This document shows, one piece after another, positions 37,774 through 46,559 of a stretch of 64,000 nt of DNA. The notes below the pieces were generated by a model that saw only the letters and a program-made list of their open reading frames with translations, did no database searches and was not told the DNA's origin. Numbering within the stretch: the stretch's first letter is position 1; each line of letters begins with the position of its first letter. The stretch comes from Streptomyces sp. NBC_01716 (GTDB taxonomy: Bacteria; Actinomycetota; Actinomycetes; Streptomycetales; Streptomycetaceae), in contig NZ_CP109181.1 of NCBI RefSeq assembly GCF_036248275.1, forward strand, positions 5,270,001 through 5,334,000. Reading direction: 5' to 3'. The translations under genes and the position numbers were made by a program.

Positions 37774-40170
37774 ATGGCTGCAGAAGCGACAGAGACTCCG
37801 ACGGCAGTCGCGCCTCCGGCCGCGCAGGCGGCACAGGCACCGGCACCGGCTCAGGCCCCGGCTGCCGCAGCCACCGCCTTCGACGCCCTGGCCGGCACCC
37901 GCCCCCGCGTCCGCCGCGACGTGCTCTTCACCGAGACACCCGGCGGGGTCCTCTTCCACAACGCCGACGGCGGCTTCCACCTCACCGGCCGCACCGCCTA
38001 CCGCTTCGCCTCGCTGATGGTGCCCCACCTCGCAGGCCACCACCGTCTCGCCGACATCTGCCAGGGATTCGGCCCCGCCCAGCGGGCCATGGCCGCCGAA
38101 CTGGTCAAGACGCTGTACGAGCGCGGCTTCGCCCGGGACATCCCCGAGGACGGGACCGCCCCCGGCACCGCCCCTGAGACCGCCCCCGGGACCGCCCCAG
38201 GGAATTCCGCCGCCCCCGTCCCCCACGGCCTCACCGACGCGGTCACCACCCGCTTCGCCGCCCAGATCGCGTACGCCGACCACTACGCCGACGGCGCCCC
38301 CGCCCGCTTCCACCGCTACCGCACCACCCGCGTCGCGATCCTCGGCACCGGACCCGTCGCCCGCTGGTGCGCGCTGAGCCTCGTCCGTAACGGCGGCGCC
38401 CACCTCGCCGTCGAGGGCGACACCGCCGGCGACCCGGCCCTGCTCGCCGAGATCGCCGAACTGGCCGACCAGGACTGTCCGGTGACTCTCGACACCCTCC
38501 CCGCGCATCCCGCCTGGTCCGCACTCGACGGGCAGGACATCGTCGTCGTCACCGGCGCCGACGCCTCCCCGCGCACCCACGCGCTGCTGTCGGCAGGCGT
38601 GCCGGAGGGCACAACTCTCATCCCCGCCTGGACGTTCGGCCGCCGCTCGGTCACCGGGCCGCTCAGCAAGGCCGGTTCGGCCGGCTGCTGGTCCTGCGCG
38701 GTGCTGCGCCTCGGCGGCAACACCGACGCCGCTGCCGCAGCCGACATCTGGAGCGAGGTCGCGGGCGGAGCCACCGCCCGCGCCGCCGGACACTCCCCGC
38801 TGACCGGCCCCGTCGCCGCGATGTCCGGCAACCTCCTGGGCTACGAGATCTTCCGCCTCACCACCGGCGTGCTGCCCGCCGAGACCGAGGGCCAGGTCAT
38901 CGTCCAGGACCTCGAATCGCTCGACGTCATGGCCGAGCCCGTCCAGCCCCACCCGCGCTGCGCGCTCTGCGCGCCCGCCGCCGCGACCCGGCGCCCCGCC
39001 CTGCCCGGCGGACTGCCCGGCGGACTGACGCTCCCCGTCACCCCGACCGTGGAGAGCGCGGGCGAGGCGGAGGCCCTGGTCGAGGACCTCAACCGGATCA
39101 GTACGGCGCTCGTGCGCCCATTCACCGGCATCTTCGCCCGGTACGACGACGAGAGCCTCACCCAGACCCCGCTCAAGATCAGCCGCGTCGAACTGGCCGT
39201 CGGCCACGGACCGCGCAGGCGGATCGCCGCCTTCGACGTGCACCATCTGGCGGGCGCCCGGCTGCGCGCGCTGTACGCGGCGGCCGAGACGTACGTCGAG
39301 CACGTCGTGCCCGTGACCCCCGGGCCCGGTGCCCCCGCGTCCGCCGACGGCATCGCCGCCGTCGCCCCCGATCAGCTGACCACGGGCAGCGGCACCGGCG
39401 CGGCCGTCGAGACGGTGGGCGCCTGGCTCACCGCGGCGTCGCTGCTCACCAAGGAGCCCGTGCGCGTACCGGCAGCCGCGGTACGGCCGTTCGGCCCGTA
39501 CAACGCCGCGCGTCTGCACCAGCCGACCACCGCCGGTGCCGGCGCGGGCCCGAGCCCGCAGGAGGCGGCGGGCCGCGGCCTGCTCTCCGCGCTCGCCCAC
39601 GGCGCGCTGCTGCGGGCCGTACGCGGCCAGGCGCGCTGCGCGCTCGTGACCTCCCCGGCGGCCGGTGAGCCGGACGCCGACCCGGAGCTGGTGTTCCTGC
39701 TCAAGTCCGTGCCGAACGTGGGCATCCGGGCCGAACTCGTCGACCTCGGCGAGTGGGAGCACTCCGGCGCCCATGTCGTCCTGGCCCGCGAGACGGGCGC
39801 CGCCGACGGCACCGAAGGGCACGCACGCTGGGCCGTCGCCGCCGGGCTCTCCCGGACCACGGCCGCCTGCGCCGCCCTGCGCGATCTGCTCGGCCAGGTG
39901 CAGCTCGACACCGAGGACCCGGACTCCACGGTCGACCTCGGCGACCCGCTGATGGGTGAACTCGCCGCCGCCACGGTCCTGTTGACCGGTGAACCGGTCG
40001 CCGCCGACGCGACCGCCACCACCTTCGACGCGGTGCTCGACCGGCTGCGCGAGGCCGGCCGGGACGTGCTGTACGTCGACACCACCCCGGCCGACCTGCC
40101 CGCCGGCGGCGTCAGCACGGCGCGCGTCCTGCTCACCACCGGCGCGGAAGGTGCGCCCGATGCCGGCTGA
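37774..40170 (+). CDS. RRE-containing, E1-like leader-binding cyclodehydratase partner (Ocin-ThiF/C-protein type)
   Basis: Encodes 798 residues from the ATG at 37774. After an Ala/Pro-rich tail, residues about 45-125 form a PqqD-like winged-helix RiPP recognition element (RPRVRRDVLFTETPGGVLFH, then DGGFHLTGRTAYRFASLMV). An E1/ThiF-like domain follows (YRTTRVAILGTGPVARWCA) with two zinc cysteine pairs, CWSC near 305 and CALC near 396. The C-terminal half is a degenerate YcaO-like part (LVRPFTGIFARYDDESLTQT). Such proteins bind the leader peptide and present the core to the YcaO enzyme. It overlaps the next gene by 11 bp. Confidence 0.9.
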   Translation: MAAEATETPTAVAPPAAQAAQAPAPAQAPAAAATAFDALAGTRPRVRRDVLFTETPGGVLFHNADGGFHLTGRTAYRFASLMVPHLAGHHRLADICQGFGPAQRAMAAELVKTLYERGFARDIPEDGTAPGTAPETAPGTAPGNSAAPVPHGLTDAVTTRFAAQIAYADHYADGAPARFHRYRTTRVAILGTGPVARWCALSLVRNGGAHLAVEGDTAGDPALLAEIAELADQDCPVTLDTLPAHPAWSALDGQDIVVVTGADASPRTHALLSAGVPEGTTLIPAWTFGRRSVTGPLSKAGSAGCWSCAVLRLGGNTDAAAAADIWSEVAGGATARAAGHSPLTGPVAAMSGNLLGYEIFRLTTGVLPAETEGQVIVQDLESLDVMAEPVQPHPRCALCAPAAATRRPALPGGLPGGLTLPVTPTVESAGEAEALVEDLNRISTALVRPFTGIFARYDDESLTQTPLKISRVELAVGHGPRRRIAAFDVHHLAGARLRALYAAAETYVEHVVPVTPGPGAPASADGIAAVAPDQLTTGSGTGAAVETVGAWLTAASLLTKEPVRVPAAAVRPFGPYNAARLHQPTTAGAGAGPSPQEAAGRGLLSALAHGALLRAVRGQARCALVTSPAAGEPDADPELVFLLKSVPNVGIRAELVDLGEWEHSGAHVVLARETGAADGTEGHARWAVAAGLSRTTAACAALRDLLGQVQLDTEDPDSTVDLGDPLMGELAAATVLLTGEPVAADATATTFDAVLDRLREAGRDVLYVDTTPADLPAGGVSTARVLLTTGAEGAPDAG

Positions 40171-42085
40171 TCCCTGGGAGCGGTCCGCCCGCGACCTCGC
40201 CGCGCTGATGCGCCGCGGCTTCGGGGGGACCTCCGCCACGCCCGCGCTCGACGTCGCGCCGCTCGGCGTCCGCGACGCCTTCACGGACGAGGAGCCTCAG
40301 GGCGAGGACGGCGGGGTGCCCGTACGGTTCTACGGCCGCCACGCGGTCGTCGGGCCCTTCACGGACCCCGGCGCGGAGGCCCGCCCCTGCGTCCGCTGTC
40401 TCGCCCGCCGTTGGCAGGGCGTGCGCTCCGTCGCCCTGCGCGAGGCCCTGGAGCTGGGCTCCGGCACCAGGGCCGCCGGGGAGTCGCCGTACATCACCCC
40501 GTTCAGCGCCGACGCCCTCGCCGGGATCGTCGCGGCCAGGCTCGCCGGGCAGGGGCCGTCGACCGGCTCCTTCCCGGCGGTCCACCTCGTGGACCTTCAG
40601 ACCCTTCGGATACGGCACTACCCGCTCGTACCCGACCCCGAATGCCCCCGCTGCGGACGCGGCGAGGAGGACACCCCCGAGGCGGCGGTCCTCACACTCA
40701 ACCCCGCGCTCAAGCACAGGCCGGGCAGCTTCCGGCTCCGCGACATCAGCGCGTACGAACTGCCCGCGGAGCCGTACGCCAATCCCGTCTGCGGCTCACT
40801 CGGCCCCTCCGTCGTGCACGACATCTCCTCCACGTCCACCTCGGCGACCATCGGCTGCTTCTCGATGCGCTCCGGCGACTATCTGCGCGAGACGTTCTGG
40901 GGCGGCCACGCCGACACCTTCGCGCAGAGCGTGCGCATCGGTGTGCTGGAGGGACTTGAGCGGTACGCCGGGATGCGCTCGCGCGCCAAGGCGGCCGGCG
41001 TGCACGGCTCGCTCGACGGACTCAGGAAAGCCGGGGAACGCGCCCTGGACCCGCGTGAAGTCGGCCTGTACTCCGAGGAGTTCCACCGCGCCAACCCGCG
41101 TGTCACCCCCTTCCACCCCGACCGTGAACTTCCCTGGGTCTGGGGCTACTCGCTCCGCGACCACCAGCCGGTCCTCGTACCGGAAGTGCTGACGTACTAT
41201 CACGCGCCCGGCCTGGAGAACCGGTTCGTGCAGGAGAGCTCCAACGGCTGTGCGTCCGGGGGCTGTATGGAGGAGGCCGTCTACTTCGGCCTCATGGAGG
41301 TCGTGGAACGCGACGCCTTCCTCCTCACCTGGTACGGGAAGGCCGCCCTCCCTGAACTCGACCCGCGCACCAGCACCCGCGCCGCGACCCGGCAGATGGT
41401 CGACCGCCTTCAGATGTACGGCTACGAGGCCCGCTTCTTCGACACCCGGATCAGCTTCCCCATCCCGGTCGTCACCGGCGTCGCGGTCCGCCCCGACGGC
41501 GGCAGGGGCCGGATGTGCTTCGGCGCGGGCGCCGGGCTCGACCCCGAGTCGGCCCTGGCGGGCGCGCTGTGCGAGATCGCCACGGACGCCGTCAACCTCC
41601 GGGGCCGCACCGAGCGCGACGAGGTCCGGCTGCGCGCCATGGCCACCGACTACGACAAGGTCGCCGCGCTGCACGACCACCCCCTCGCCTACGGCATCCC
41701 CGAGATGGGGAACAACGCCCACTTCCTGATCGGCGAGCCGGGCGCCCCCCGGCCGCGCAAGCGCTCGCTCACCGAGGCGTACGGCGACGGGTCGCTGCCG
41801 CCCGTCTCCGACGATCTGCGCGACGACCTCACCCGGTGCGTAAGTGCCGTGACCGACAAGGGATTCGACGTGGTCGTCGTCGACCAGACCATGCCCGAAC
41901 AGCGTGACCTGGGCCTGACGACGGTCTCGGTGCTGGTCCCCGGCCTGCTGCCCATCGACTTCGGCTGGACCCGGCAGCGCGCGCTCAAGATGCCCCGGCT
42001 GCGCACCGCCCTGCGCGAGGCGGGGCTGCGCGACCACGACCTGACCGACGCCGATCTGAACCTGGCGCCGCACCCCTTCCCCTGA
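40160..42085 (+). CDS. YcaO cyclodehydratase, first copy (azoline-forming)
   Basis: Encodes 641 residues from the ATG at 40160 (GAAGG 8 bases upstream), inside the end of the previous gene. YcaO proteins use ATP to cyclise Cys, Ser or Thr onto the preceding amide. ATP/Mg-binding acidic motifs are intact: GVLEGLERYAGM near 263 and GCMEEAVYFGLMEVVERDAF near 370. Cysteine pairs CVRC (near 78) and CPRC (near 163) may bind zinc. The C-terminus is LAPHPFP, matching the PxPxP tail of azoline-forming YcaO enzymes. It pairs with the RRE/E1-like protein. Confidence 0.92.
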   Translation: MPADPWERSARDLAALMRRGFGGTSATPALDVAPLGVRDAFTDEEPQGEDGGVPVRFYGRHAVVGPFTDPGAEARPCVRCLARRWQGVRSVALREALELGSGTRAAGESPYITPFSADALAGIVAARLAGQGPSTGSFPAVHLVDLQTLRIRHYPLVPDPECPRCGRGEEDTPEAAVLTLNPALKHRPGSFRLRDISAYELPAEPYANPVCGSLGPSVVHDISSTSTSATIGCFSMRSGDYLRETFWGGHADTFAQSVRIGVLEGLERYAGMRSRAKAAGVHGSLDGLRKAGERALDPREVGLYSEEFHRANPRVTPFHPDRELPWVWGYSLRDHQPVLVPEVLTYYHAPGLENRFVQESSNGCASGGCMEEAVYFGLMEVVERDAFLLTWYGKAALPELDPRTSTRAATRQMVDRLQMYGYEARFFDTRISFPIPVVTGVAVRPDGGRGRMCFGAGAGLDPESALAGALCEIATDAVNLRGRTERDEVRLRAMATDYDKVAALHDHPLAYGIPEMGNNAHFLIGEPGAPRPRKRSLTEAYGDGSLPPVSDDLRDDLTRCVSAVTDKGFDVVVVDQTMPEQRDLGLTTVSVLVPGLLPIDFGWTRQRALKMPRLRTALREAGLRDHDLTDADLNLAPHPFP

Positions 42086-42123
42086 CCGAAACCCTGACCC
42101 GAACCCCCGAGAGGAGTCCCACC

Positions 42124-43779
42124 ATGGGGTACGCCCATGACTACGCCGCCGCGATCATGCAGCGGGGCCGGGTCCCGATGGCACCGGCCGATTTCGTGCC
42201 GAACTGGTCCGACGGGCCGCGCAAGGCGAAGTACTACCCGGGGGTCGACAGCCTGCCGCTGCCCGCGTCCGGCTATCCGGCGGACGCGAGCCTGGACCGG
42301 GCCTTCGGCGGCAGCGGAGAAACGCTCCCGGGGGCGTTCGACCTGACGTCGCTGTCCGGCATGCTCCTCGACTCGTACGGTCTGACCGGCCGCAGGCTCG
42401 GCGTCCAGGCCAACACCGACCTGAGCGCCCTGCCGTTCTACCCGCTCGCCAACTTCTCGCGCGGCTCCGCCTCCGGCGGCGGCCTCTACCCCGTGAGCGT
42501 CTACTGGGTCTCCGGACCGCGCGGACCGCTCGCACCGGGTGTGCACTACTACTCCACCCGGCACCACACCATGCAGCGCCTGCTCACCGGAGACGTCTCC
42601 GGTGAGGTGCGCGAATCGCTGGGCGGGCACGGCCCGGACACCGACCAGTACCTGGTCCTGGGCATCAAGTACTGGCAGAACTCCTTCAAGTACAACAGCT
42701 TCTCCTTCCACGCCGTGAGCATGGACCTCGGCGCCGCCGTGCAGACCTGGCGCATCTGGGCGAGCGCCCGTGGGCTGTCCGTCGAGCCGGCGATGTGGTT
42801 CGACGAGGCGCGGCTCCAGAAGCTGCTCGGGGTACGGGGCGAGGAGGAAGGCGTGTTCGCCGTCGTCCCGCTCAAGTGGGCCGGTGCGCCCGCCGGTTCG
42901 GCCGCGAAGCAGAGCGGACCGGGCCCGGGGAACGTCTCCGTACGGCGCCATGACGTCGAGCGCTCGCGCGAGGTCTTCACCTTCGACGCGCTGCTGAAGA
43001 TGCAGGCGACGACCTCCGCGCACGCCACTGAGCGGCCCGCTCCCGGCGCGCTCGCCCCGGCCGCGGCGCCCCCGGCGAACCCGGACCTGCCCCTCGCACC
43101 GCTGCCCCTCGCGCGGCCGATGCCCGCCGACGTACGGACCACGCTGCGCCGCCGTCGCAGCAGCTTCGGCCGCTTCGACGCGAGCCGGCCGGTCACGGGT
43201 GAGCAACTGGCGGCCTGTCTCGCCGCGTCGAGCGCGGGCTCGCGCCTCGGCGGCGACACCGGCACCGGCACGGGCTTCGACGGTGGCGGCGTGCGGCTCG
43301 CGAAGCTGTACGCCTTCGTGAACCACGTCGACGGCCTGGAGCCCGGCGCGTACGCGTACGACCCCGACGCCCACGAGCTGCGGCTGGTCAAGGCGGGCCG
43401 TCCCGGCGAGTTCCTCCAGCGCAACTACTTCCTCTCCAACTACAACCTGGAGCAGGCCGGTGCCGTACTGGTCCCCACGATCCGTACCTCCGCCGTCCTC
43501 GACGCCGTCGGTGACCGCGGCTACCGCCTCGTCAACGCCACCATCGGCGCCGTCGCCCAGTCCCTCTACACGGCGTGCGCCGCACTGGAGTTGGGCTGCG
43601 GTGTCGCCCTGGGTTTCGACAACGTCTCGTACATCGAGGAGTTGGGGCTAGGTCCTGTCCGGGCGATCTCTGCCGGGCCCGGACAGGACCTAGACACCAC
43701 CGGCGAGGCCCCGCTCCTGATCATGATGGTCGGCAACGAGCGGCCCGCCCCCGCCGACTTCCGGTACGAGATCGCCTGA
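42124..43779 (+). CDS. SagB-type FMN-dependent azoline dehydrogenase
   Basis: Encodes 551 residues from the ATG at 42124, with GAGAGGAG upstream. It oxidises thiazolines/oxazolines to thiazoles/oxazoles. Nitroreductase-fold signatures include FSRGSASGGGLYPVSVYWVS and KYNSFSFHAVSMDLGAAVQT, and a second, partly degenerate copy follows (RRRRSSFGRFDASRP ... RLVNATIGAVAQSLYTACAA). The length is that of two-repeat thiopeptide dehydrogenases. A 42-bp in-frame palindromic insertion near the 3' end adds 14 residues (GPVRAISAGPGQDL) between EELGL and DTTGEAPLL. Confidence 0.9.
   Translation: MGYAHDYAAAIMQRGRVPMAPADFVPNWSDGPRKAKYYPGVDSLPLPASGYPADASLDRAFGGSGETLPGAFDLTSLSGMLLDSYGLTGRRLGVQANTDLSALPFYPLANFSRGSASGGGLYPVSVYWVSGPRGPLAPGVHYYSTRHHTMQRLLTGDVSGEVRESLGGHGPDTDQYLVLGIKYWQNSFKYNSFSFHAVSMDLGAAVQTWRIWASARGLSVEPAMWFDEARLQKLLGVRGEEEGVFAVVPLKWAGAPAGSAAKQSGPGPGNVSVRRHDVERSREVFTFDALLKMQATTSAHATERPAPGALAPAAAPPANPDLPLAPLPLARPMPADVRTTLRRRRSSFGRFDASRPVTGEQLAACLAASSAGSRLGGDTGTGTGFDGGGVRLAKLYAFVNHVDGLEPGAYAYDPDAHELRLVKAGRPGEFLQRNYFLSNYNLEQAGAVLVPTIRTSAVLDAVGDRGYRLVNATIGAVAQSLYTACAALELGCGVALGFDNVSYIEELGLGPVRAISAGPGQDLDTTGEAPLLIMMVGNERPAPADFRYEIA
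43648..43693. mobile_element. Palindromic insertion flanked by CTAG repeats inside the SagB-type gene
   Basis: A perfect 17-bp inverted repeat (43648-43664 and 43677-43693; arm CTAGGTCCTGTCCGGGC) lies inside the dehydrogenase gene. The outer four bases are CTAG on both sides, so it reads as a 38-bp element plus a 4-bp target duplication. Removing 42 bp restores GGG-CTA-GAC-ACC (Gly-Leu-Asp-Thr) in frame. This looks like a miniature element or the paired ends left by an insertion sequence. It may also form an mRNA hairpin. No copy of a full element is in the window. Confidence 0.6.
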
Positions 43780-43808
43780 GCCGATGACCTATCCGGAGGG
43801 GGACAGGG

Positions 43809-46559
43809 ATGCCTGACCAGGTGTACCAGACGCACGACCAGGACCCGAGACGCGCGTTCATGCTGCGCGTCGCCGGGCTGCCGATCGACACCGTGCGCGC
43901 CCTGCGCTGCCCGGCGAGCCGCCGTTGGGCGGACACCGTGCTCGCCGAGGAGGAGCGGCTGCGGGCGGCGGGGGAGCGCGTCGGCGATCTGCTGCACGAC
44001 CTCGTCGGCCGCACCGGCGACGGCGCGGACGCCGGGCCCGGTGAGGCCGCCGACCGCCGCGCGCTGCTGAAGCTGCGCCGTGAGGTGTTCAACAACCGGC
44101 TCCCCCAAAAGCCGGACGGAGCACTGGAGTTGGTGGCCGGGCGCGATACGCCGACGGGCGAGGCCCTGTCGCGCTGGCTGCTCGACCGCCGGGAGCTGGC
44201 CGCACTGCGGGCCACCGGCGCGGCGTTGTTCACGGGCGAGAGCGCCGAGGCGCGCGCCGCGCTCCGCGACCTCGCGGGCGAGGACCGCCTGCGCAAGGGG
44301 CTGCTGCTGGCCTCGCCGACGCTCGACGCGCAGATCGACGCCTTCGTCACGCAGGGAGAGGGCAAGCCCGACAAGCGCCGCAGGAAGATTGAGCGCTCCC
44401 TGCTGTCGTACCTCTACCGCACCGTCTGCAAGACCAGCCCCTTCTCGACGTTCACCGGCGTCGCCCTCGGTGAGTTCGAGGACGGGCCGGCCGGGGACGG
44501 CGGCTTCGAGGTGCGCGTCGCCGATGAGTGGACCGGGCACGCGCGGCTCAACGTCGTCGCGCTGGGCCGGCTCGCCGAGTGTGTGATCGCCGATCCCGTA
44601 CGCCGCGCGGATCTGCCCGTCGCCCCCGCGTCCGGCTGGGGCAGGGACCACGACCGGGTGCGTTACGTACGCCGCTGGGTCACCACCGGCGACGACGACA
44701 CGGCCGTCACCTTCGACGCGGTGAAGGACCGGCTGTTCTTCCTGCGCCGCAGCGGCACGCTGGAGCGGCTGCTCGACTTCTTCGAGGAGCGTCCGGCCCT
44801 GCGCTACGGCGAGTTGGCGGCCTGGCTGGCGGACGACGCGGGCGCCGGGGCCGACGAGGCCGAGCGGTATCTCGCCGCGCTGCTGGACCTGGGCATGGTG
44901 CAAGTACCCGCGCTGCGTACGGCGGTTCACGACACCGACCCGCTGCGCGCCTTCCAGCGCTCCCTGCGCGAGCTCGGCCGGCCGTGGGCCACGGAGCTGG
45001 CCGGGCGGCTCGACGAGGCCGTGGCGCTGACCGACCGGTTCGCCGGCGCCGGGCCGGCCGAGCGCCGCCAGGTGCTCGCCGCGCTCAGGGCCACGCTCCA
45101 GGACATCCAGTCCGGGCTCGGCGCCGGGAAGGCGCGCGTGCCGCAGACCCTGCTGTACGAGGACGCTGCGGCCGGACGCGAGACGGCGATGGGCCTCGGC
45201 GCGTGGCGCGAGCTGACGGCGGGGCCGCTCAGCAGGGTGGAAGGCGTGCTCCCCGCCTTCGACCTGACGCTGCCTCAGCGTGTCACGTTCAAGGGCTTCT
45301 TCCTCGCGCGATACGGACAGGGCGGGCGCTGCGGCGATCTCCTCAAGCTGGTGCACGACTTCCACGAGGACTTCTTCGACCAGTACATGACGTTCACCGG
45401 GAGCCGGACCACCTTCGACGCGGACGGGCGGTACGTGCCCGAGGTGAACTGGCTCGGGCTGCCGCAGCTCAAGGCCATCGACACCGCGCGGCAGCTGTTC
45501 GCCGAGCGGATGCGCGCCCTCTGGGCCTCGGAGGGCGACAGCGACGAGATCGACCTCGACACCGGTTTCCTCGCCGATGTGGCCGCCGAACTCGCCCCGG
45601 CCGTACCGAAGTTCGCCCCCATGAGCCACCACATCCAGCTCGCCGACCGCCCGCACGACCCACTGGTCGTTCTCAACCGCTCCTACGGCGGACTGTCCTT
45701 CCCGTTCAGCCGCTTCACCCAGTGCTTCGACGGGCTCGACACCGCCCTGCTGGCCGGCGCGGCCCAAGTGCGGCCGCCGGGCGCGGTGTTCGCCGAGGTC
45801 ACCGGCGGTCCGGTCACCAGCAATCTCAATCTGCACGGGCGGCTGACCGAGTACGAGATCGTCTGCCCCGGCGAGACCGGCACGCTGCCGGAGGAGTACC
45901 GCATCGACCTGCACGACCTGTTCATCGAGCACGACGAGACCGCCGACCGGCTGGTGCTGCGCTCGACCCGGCTCGGCCGCGAGGTCGTCCCCGTCTACCT
46001 CGGCTATCTCGTCCCGCTCGCCCTGCCCGAACTGCCCCGCACCCTGCTGCTCCTCTCGCCGACCTCGATGGCCCCGCTGAACGTGTGGGGCGGGGTCCCG
46101 GAGGGCGAGCCCGTGGGAGGTGTCAGCCGCAGGCCGCGCGTGCGCCACGGCAGCGTCGTCCTGAGCAGGCGCAGCTGGAGCGCGCCCGCCGCGGAGCTTC
46201 CGCTGCACGCGCCGGGGGTCTCCGACGACGAATGGTTCCTCGGCTGGCACCGCTTCCGCCGGGCGACCGGGCTGCCCGACCGGGTCTTCGTGACCGTCTC
46301 GGACAGCGGGGCCCGCGGCGCGACGGGCGCGAAGCCGCAGTATCTGGACTTCGACAGCGCCCTCTCGCTCGCCGCGTTCGAGGCGCTGCTCAAGACGGCC
46401 GGGGCGCGCGTCGTCTTCCGCGAGATGCTGCCGGACGAGGACGGCCTGCACGCCGTCTCCGGCCGGGGCCGTCATGTCGCCGAACTGGCCGTGGAAACGC
46501 TGGCCGGCGCGCCTCCCCTTCGCAGAGAACTCGTATCCGCACGGAGGGATGCCTCATGA
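43809..46559 (+). CDS. LanB-type dehydratase, glutamylation protein (split form)
   Basis: Encodes 916 residues from the ATG at 43809, with GGAGG upstream. It matches the lantibiotic dehydratase N-terminal domain: IERSLLSYLYRTVCKTSPFS (the KTSPFSTFT motif), FKGFFLARYGQGGRC, FDQYMTFTG, LVVLNRSYGGLSFPFSRFTQ and TSNLNLHGRLTEYEI. These enzymes transfer glutamate from glutamyl-tRNA to Ser/Thr of the precursor. The elimination domain is not in this chain; it is the next gene. The split arrangement is as in thiopeptide and goadsporin pathways. It overlaps the next gene by 4 bp. Confidence 0.93.
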   Translation: MPDQVYQTHDQDPRRAFMLRVAGLPIDTVRALRCPASRRWADTVLAEEERLRAAGERVGDLLHDLVGRTGDGADAGPGEAADRRALLKLRREVFNNRLPQKPDGALELVAGRDTPTGEALSRWLLDRRELAALRATGAALFTGESAEARAALRDLAGEDRLRKGLLLASPTLDAQIDAFVTQGEGKPDKRRRKIERSLLSYLYRTVCKTSPFSTFTGVALGEFEDGPAGDGGFEVRVADEWTGHARLNVVALGRLAECVIADPVRRADLPVAPASGWGRDHDRVRYVRRWVTTGDDDTAVTFDAVKDRLFFLRRSGTLERLLDFFEERPALRYGELAAWLADDAGAGADEAERYLAALLDLGMVQVPALRTAVHDTDPLRAFQRSLRELGRPWATELAGRLDEAVALTDRFAGAGPAERRQVLAALRATLQDIQSGLGAGKARVPQTLLYEDAAAGRETAMGLGAWRELTAGPLSRVEGVLPAFDLTLPQRVTFKGFFLARYGQGGRCGDLLKLVHDFHEDFFDQYMTFTGSRTTFDADGRYVPEVNWLGLPQLKAIDTARQLFAERMRALWASEGDSDEIDLDTGFLADVAAELAPAVPKFAPMSHHIQLADRPHDPLVVLNRSYGGLSFPFSRFTQCFDGLDTALLAGAAQVRPPGAVFAEVTGGPVTSNLNLHGRLTEYEIVCPGETGTLPEEYRIDLHDLFIEHDETADRLVLRSTRLGREVVPVYLGYLVPLALPELPRTLLLLSPTSMAPLNVWGGVPEGEPVGGVSRRPRVRHGSVVLSRRSWSAPAAELPLHAPGVSDDEWFLGWHRFRRATGLPDRVFVTVSDSGARGATGAKPQYLDFDSALSLAAFEALLKTAGARVVFREMLPDEDGLHAVSGRGRHVAELAVETLAGAPPLRRELVSARRDAS

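Noticed and set aside
36088..40170. A 1360-codon plus-strand frame that would fuse SARP-region sequence to the leader-binding protein
   Set aside because: Its first third is out of frame with the real SARP protein and is Arg/Ala-rich noise. The ATG at 37774 with its own context starts the true protein.
36208..40284. A very long open frame on the minus strand across the SARP and leader-binding genes
   Set aside because: It is an antisense shadow produced by high GC and third-position bias. Its translation is low-complexity Gly/Arg/Ala/Val sequence with no domain, whereas the plus strand has two complete recognisable proteins.
43566..46475. A 969-codon open frame on the minus strand opposite the LanB-type gene
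   Set aside because: Same reason: composition-driven shadow of the real dehydratase gene, with no motifs and no ribosome binding site.
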